A stretch of 16,546 nucleotides of DNA, from assembly GCA_039026595.1 (NCBI GenBank), contig JBCCMA010000077.1, forward strand, positions 1-16,546, written 5' to 3'. The first letter of the stretch is position 1, and each line of letters opens with the position of its first letter. A program made the translations under genes and the position numbers. Below, in pieces: positions 13,503 through 16,546 of the stretch. A model generated the notes under the pieces. It made no database searches, was not told the DNA's origin, and saw only the letters and a program-made list of their open reading frames with translations. The stretch is from JBCCMA01 sp039026595. Its GTDB lineage: Bacteria > Pseudomonadota > Gammaproteobacteria > Steroidobacterales > JBCCMA01.

Positions 13503-14098
13503 GTCGCCGTACTCCCAAGGCGTGCGGCAAGTGTCGCCAGCCGGGCTCCTGCGACCCGCGCAATCTCCCTCTCTTCCGGCAGAAGCGGCGCATCGCTGTG
13601 TGCGGCCACGAAGCCCGGACCGTAGGGCGAGCCACCACCGGGCGTGGAGTTTAGCTCGGGGGTGCTGTAGGGCACACCAGTGAGCAGCATCCCGTGGTGC
13701 AGCAGTGGGACCATCATCGTCAGAAGCGTACTTTCCTGGCCGCCGTGGGGGCTTGCGCTTGAGGTGAACACGGTCGCCGGTTTGTCGATCAGCGCGCCGT
13801 TCAGCCACAGCGAGGTTGTGCTGTCCCAGAAGGCCTTCATCGCGCCCGACATATTTCCGAATCGCGTGGGCGAGCCGACGGCCAGCGCATCGCACGCGCT
13901 CAGTTCATCCAGAGTGACGTGCGGTGAGCCGGCGACCGGCACTCGGTCCGAGGGTGGTTCGTTCGCGCTACGCAGATCTGGCACAGAACGCAGAAGCGCC
14001 TCGGCGTCGCCGGAACCTTCAACACCGCGCGCAACCTGCGCGGCCAGTCGGCCGGTCGCCCCACTGCGGGTGTCGTACAAAACCAGAACTGTCGTCAC
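13499..14098 (-). CDS. wrbA: WrbA-type NAD(P)H:quinone oxidoreductase (flavodoxin fold)
   Basis: An FMN protein that reduces quinones by two electrons with NAD(P)H, thought to limit oxidative damage. I choose the GTG at 14096-14098 (199 residues), because GGAGG sits 8 bases upstream and the protein then opens VTTVLVLYDTRSGATGRLA, the flavodoxin strand and FMN phosphate loop. The 13 extra codons up to 14137 lack such support. FMN-contact motifs are GSPTRFGNMSGAMKAFWDST (about 75-94), SSASPHGGQEST (about 113-124), and HHGMLLTGVPYSTPEL. Length matches the 198-200 residues usual for WrbA. It is less similar to E. coli WrbA in the N-terminal third, so it may be a paralogous quinone reductase. Its stop overlaps the DUF2069 start by four bases. 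Confidence 0.87.
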   Translation of the reverse strand: MTTVLVLYDTRSGATGRLAAQVARGVEGSGDAEALLRSVPDLRSANEPPSDRVPVAGSPHVTLDELSACDALAVGSPTRFGNMSGAMKAFWDSTTSLWLNGALIDKPATVFTSSASPHGGQESTLLTMMVPLLHHGMLLTGVPYSTPELNSTPGGGSPYGPGFVAAHSDAPLLPEEREIARVAGARLATLAARLGSTAT

Positions 14099-14106
14099 CA
14101 ATCGGT

Positions 14107-14111
14107 CCTCC
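14107..14111 (-). promoter_or_regulatory. wrbA: Strong Shine-Dalgarno sequence that decides the wrbA GTG start
   Basis: GGAGG on the minus strand, 8 bases before the GTG at 14098. It lies inside the longer reading frame that begins at 14137, so the GTG start is preferred. Confidence 0.7.
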
Positions 14112-14152
14112 GCGGACGAAAAATTGCGCGAGCTCACCCGCCGAGCCCCCTG

Positions 14153-14158
14153 ATTTTA
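14153..14158 (-). promoter_or_regulatory. wrbA: Possible -10 box of wrbA
   Basis: TAAAAT on the minus strand, 5/6 of the -10 consensus and about 55 bases before the GTG start. The best -35 at 17 bases is CTGCCT, only 3/6. The 132-base gap between wrbA and the lipoprotein gene shows no other clear site. On the plus strand, TTGACC (14193-14198) is a good -35, but no proper -10 follows. Confidence 0.3.
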
Positions 14159-14230
14159 CAGTAGGAACCTCGAATAGGCAGTCGCCGATGTCTTGACCGA
14201 TCCACGCGCATCGGGCTAGCGTAGAGTGTC

Positions 14231-14626
14231 GTGAATGCACACACCTGCCCCTTATATTACCGTGCGTCGAGCGCGTCATTGCCTGCGGCCGACCGGCCGG
14301 GCCGACGCCGCGGATGCCGGTCGCACTGGTCCGCGCTCGTCGTCGGGCTGTTTTTGGCGCTATCGCTGACGGCCTGCACAGCCACCCCGCCACCGGTGCA
14401 GGAAATGAGCGATGCGCGTCAGGCGATCGCCGCCGCGCGGGAAGCCGGTGCGGATACCTATGCACCGCAGATTTTCTCGCGTTCGCTTCGCTTGCTCGCG
14501 CTGGCCGAATCGACGCTGGCGAGGCGCCGGTACAAGCTTGCCGCTGACCAGGCAACGCTGGCTCGCCAACTGGCCATCGAGTCGATGGAAGAGGCGGCGA
14601 CCGAAAGCAAGCGTCGTCCGCGTTAA
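14231..14626 (+). CDS. DUF4398-type lipoprotein
   Basis: A 131-residue protein that starts with GTG. A basic segment (RPGRRRGCRSHW) precedes a hydrophobic stretch (about 36-48) ending in the lipobox LTAC, so Cys49 is probably lipidated and the protein anchored in the outer or inner membrane. The mature part, about 80 residues, is helical: VQEMSDARQAIAAAREAGA, then a stretch rich in Ala, Leu and Arg (SLRLLALAESTLARRRYKLAADQATLARQ). It resembles the DUF4398 family of small periplasmic helical-hairpin lipoproteins. The 48-residue leader is long; a TTG at 14279 would shorten it to about 32, and I cannot decide between them. Genes of this family often accompany OmpA-like proteins, but none is adjacent here. 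It converges on the transglycosylase gene. Confidence 0.7.
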   Translation: MNAHTCPLYYRASSASLPAADRPGRRRGCRSHWSALVVGLFLALSLTACTATPPPVQEMSDARQAIAAAREAGADTYAPQIFSRSLRLLALAESTLARRRYKLAADQATLARQLAIESMEEAATESKRRPR

Positions 14627-14644
14627 CGCAGCCGCGGTACCCGT

Positions 14645-14672
14645 GTGTCGTCTATTTCTCGTAGAGGGACAC
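14645..14672. terminator. Imperfect hairpin between converging genes
   Basis: GTGTC (14645-14649) pairs with GACAC (14668-14672), and inside it TCTA (14651-14654) pairs with TAGA (14662-14665). It lies in the 69-base gap between the converging lipoprotein and transglycosylase genes. It has no clear T-tract; a terminator role is suggested by position only. Confidence 0.25.
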
Positions 14673-14695
14673 GTGCAAGGCGTGTTCACAACGGC

Positions 14696-15283
14696 TTAGC
14701 CTTTGTACCAGCGTTCCCGCAGGCGCCGAAGAACCTTGTCCGAGTAGGTTCGGCGTCCGTATGAACCGTTGTAGCGCGCCAGGCCCGTGGCCAGGTTGCC
14801 GTTTTCCATGTCGATGTAATACCGAAGGATCGTGCAGCCCATGCGCAGGTTGGTTGGTACGTGGAACAGATTGTCATCAGGTCGACCGATTTCATCGAGC
14901 CAGAACGGCATGATCTGCATCATGCCGAGAGCGCCCGCGCGTGATATGGCAAAGCGGTCAAAGTTACTTTCGATGTCGATGACGGCGAGGACAAGTTCAG
15001 GCGGAAGGTGCGCGCGGGTCGCTTCTCGGTGAATCAGCTTTAGCCACTCGAGGCGCGTCGCATCGTCCGGCACTTTGCGCCGGAGTCGATTCGACATGTC
15101 GGCGAGCCAGACCTCGGCATCAAACCGGTCGCCAAAACTGGCCGCATCAGCGGCCGCCGCGATCAGCAGGGATCGCAGCGCAGGGTCTGGGGCATCGGCA
15201 TCGCGTGGGCCATCGGCGTACACGGCTGCAACAGCGATGCAGCACAGGAGTGCCGAGAAGACCCATGACAGACGACGCGCCAT
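14696..15283 (-). CDS. Lytic transglycosylase, SLT domain
   Basis: Cleaves the glycan strands of peptidoglycan in the periplasm with formation of 1,6-anhydromuramoyl ends. The 195-residue precursor has a signal peptide (residues 1 to about 23, cleavage after VYA). After a helical N-terminal region comes the Slt-type catalytic domain: LVLAVIDIESNFDRFAIS with the catalytic-type Glu105, GALGMMQIMPFW (about 117-128), and LARYNGSYGRRTYSDKVL near the end. All three family 1 signatures are present, so it is probably active. There is no LysM or other binding domain. Its ATG shares one base with the proS stop (TGATG), so translation is coupled to proS. A transglycosylase gene directly after proS is, as I recall, common in gammaproteobacteria. 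Confidence 0.9.
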   Translation of the reverse strand: MARRLSWVFSALLCCIAVAAVYADGPRDADAPDPALRSLLIAAAADAASFGDRFDAEVWLADMSNRLRRKVPDDATRLEWLKLIHREATRAHLPPELVLAVIDIESNFDRFAISRAGALGMMQIMPFWLDEIGRPDDNLFHVPTNLRMGCTILRYYIDMENGNLATGLARYNGSYGRRTYSDKVLRRLRERWYKG

Positions 15284-16546
15284 CAGAGGGCCATGCGCTC
15301 CTTGAGGAACGCCACAATGTCATCCTGCGCAACGTCTTCCGCCGCATCGCCCGTGCGCGACTTGTATTCGACCTGTCCACGGTCGAGTCCACGGTCGCCC
15401 AGCACCACGCGATGCGGGATCCCGAGCAGTTCCATGTCCGCGAACTTGAACCCCGGACGCGCGTCGCGATCGTCGAGCAGCACATCAAGTCCCGCGTCAG
15501 TCAACGTTTGGTACAGCGCGTTGGCCGCCTCGCGCACGCGCTCGGACTTATGCAGGTTCAACGGGACGATAGCCACTTGAAACGGCGCCATGGCCGCGGG
15601 CCAGACAATCCCCTTGTCATCGTGGTGCTGCTCGATCGCCGCGGCGACGGTCCGGCTGACGCCGATACCATAGCAACCCATCGTCATGGCCACGCTGCGA
15701 CCGTTCCGGTCGAGTACGGTCGCCTCCATGGCCTTGGCGTAGGTTGTGCCGAGCTGGAAGATATGCCCCACTTCAATCCCGCGTGCGAGTTTGATGGTGC
15801 CGCAACCGTCCGGGCTCGGATCGCCGACCTCGATATTGCGCAGGTCGACGGCCTTCGGTTCGGGCAGGTCACGCCGCCAGTTCACGCCGGTGTGGTGTGC
15901 ATCGTCGCGGTTGGCACCGCTTACAAAGTCGGCAAGATGCGCGGCACTGAAGTCCGCGTATACCGGGCAGCCGAGTCCCACCGGGCCGATGTAGCCGGGC
16001 GCGCAACCGGCCACTCGGCGCACGTCTTCTGCATCTGCCAGTGCCAATGGCTCTGCAACGTCGGGTAGCTTCGCTGCCTTGATCTCATTCAATGTGTGGT
16101 CTCCACGCAATACCAACGCCACCACGTCGTGGCCGGATGCTTCGTTGGCTTTGACCAGCAGCGTTTTTACGCAACGGCTAGCGGGGACGTCGAGGAAACG
16201 GGTCACATCATCGATGGTTCGGGCGCCCGGTGTGTCCACCGTTTGTATATCGCTTCCGGGTGCGGCTCGGTCACCGTCGGGAGGCAGCGTCACGGCTTGT
16301 TCGATGTTCGCGGCGTAGTCGCTCTGGTCGCTGAACGCAATCTGATCCTCGCCGGTCTGCGCAAGCACCTGAAACTCGTGTGAGACGGCGCCGCCGATCG
16401 CACCGCTGTCTGCCTCGACGGCGCGGAAGGTCAGACCGAGCCGTTCAAAAATCCGGCTGTAGGCCGTGTGCAATCGCTGATAGGTGTCATTCAGTGACTC
16501 GTCGTCGGCGTGGAACGAATACGCGTCCTTCATCAGGAACTCGCGC
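15283..16546 (-). CDS. proS: Prolyl-tRNA synthetase, C-terminal part
   Basis: Charges tRNA(Pro) with proline in the cytosol. The gene enters from the right edge; 420 residues are visible of an expected 570 or so, and the N-terminal class II motif 1 is missing. Visible features are REFLMKDAYSFH at the edge (motif 2 region) and FRAVEADSGAIGG. An INS editing domain follows, with RCVKTLLVKA (its Lys binds mischarged alanine) and APGYIGPVGL. Further on are GHIFQLGTTYAKAM, motif 3 GCYGIGVSRTVAAAIEQ, and the anticodon-binding domain (VAIVPLNLHKS to DDRDARPGFKFADMELLGIP). The presence of the INS domain marks it as the bacterial-type enzyme with post-transfer editing. An ORF-initial Met at 16531-16533 is internal, not the start. 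Confidence 0.96.
   Translation of the reverse strand, partial: REFLMKDAYSFHADDESLNDTYQRLHTAYSRIFERLGLTFRAVEADSGAIGGAVSHEFQVLAQTGEDQIAFSDQSDYAANIEQAVTLPPDGDRAAPGSDIQTVDTPGARTIDDVTRFLDVPASRCVKTLLVKANEASGHDVVALVLRGDHTLNEIKAAKLPDVAEPLALADAEDVRRVAGCAPGYIGPVGLGCPVYADFSAAHLADFVSGANRDDAHHTGVNWRRDLPEPKAVDLRNIEVGDPSPDGCGTIKLARGIEVGHIFQLGTTYAKAMEATVLDRNGRSVAMTMGCYGIGVSRTVAAAIEQHHDDKGIVWPAAMAPFQVAIVPLNLHKSERVREAANALYQTLTDAGLDVLLDDRDARPGFKFADMELLGIPHRVVLGDRGLDRGQVEYKSRTGDAAEDVAQDDIVAFLKERMAL

Noticed and set aside
13503..13895. 131-codon upstream extension of the DUF2069 frame
   Set aside because: It overlaps wrbA on the same strand in another frame, is Arg-rich and lacks membrane character, unlike the downstream 116 residues.
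1..16546. CRISPR arrays, insertion sequences, tRNA genes or phage genes
   Set aside because: No spaced direct repeats, transposase motifs, cloverleaf-like sequences or phage proteins were seen in the gaps, all of which are short.

Overview
This is a GC-rich (roughly 60%) gammaproteobacterial chromosome segment, densely coding on both strands. Gene content and order point to that class. dcd, apbC/mrp and metG lie as neighbours, and the block DUF3108-purN-purM / DUF2066 ... hda / DUF2069-wrbA, with proS nearby, is close to what I recall from Pseudomonas-type genomes. I cannot name a genus. There is no sign of an insertion sequence, phage, CRISPR array, tRNA or rRNA, and no gene-free stretch longer than about 210 bases.

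Layout. (1) 1-5234, all minus strand: a 5' fragment of metG, preceded in transcription order by a three-gene module. The module is a soluble HEAT-repeat/Ser-Thr protein kinase followed by two tandem PilT-family retraction ATPase paralogues. (2) 5447-7104, plus strand: apbC (Fe-S carrier ATPase) and dcd (dCTP deaminase), divergent from the kinase. (3) 7120-9561, minus strand: purM, purN and a secreted DUF3108 protein with overlapping ends. (4) 9703-13083, plus strand: DUF2066 protein, CDP-alcohol phosphatidyltransferase, AI-2E family permease and hda, each joined to the next by a 4-base stop/start overlap. (5) 13152-14098, minus strand: wrbA-type flavodoxin and a small DUF2069 membrane protein, again with a 4-base overlap. 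(6) 14231-14626, plus strand: a DUF4398 lipoprotein. (7) 14696-16546, minus strand: proS (5' end outside the window) overlapping a lytic transglycosylase gene.

Most genes are housekeeping: aminoacyl-tRNA synthesis (metG, proS), nucleotide synthesis (dcd, purM, purN), Fe-S assembly (apbC), replication control (hda), and envelope functions. The accessory-looking part is 542-5234. It sits between metG and apbC, which are usually divergent neighbours. It combines an apparently catalytically complete Hanks-type kinase, fused to HEAT repeats, with two PilT-like motors whose C-terminal AIRNLIRE-type boxes are altered in the same place. My best guess is a phosphorylation-controlled module acting on type IV pilus retraction or a related secretion machine. 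That is inference from family membership and gene neighbourhood only.

Smaller points of interest are a hairpin and two mini-ORFs bridging apbC and dcd, a hairpin directly before metG, and several genes where Shine-Dalgarno placement argues for GTG starts or starts inside the longest reading frame (purM, purN, DUF2066 protein, wrbA).
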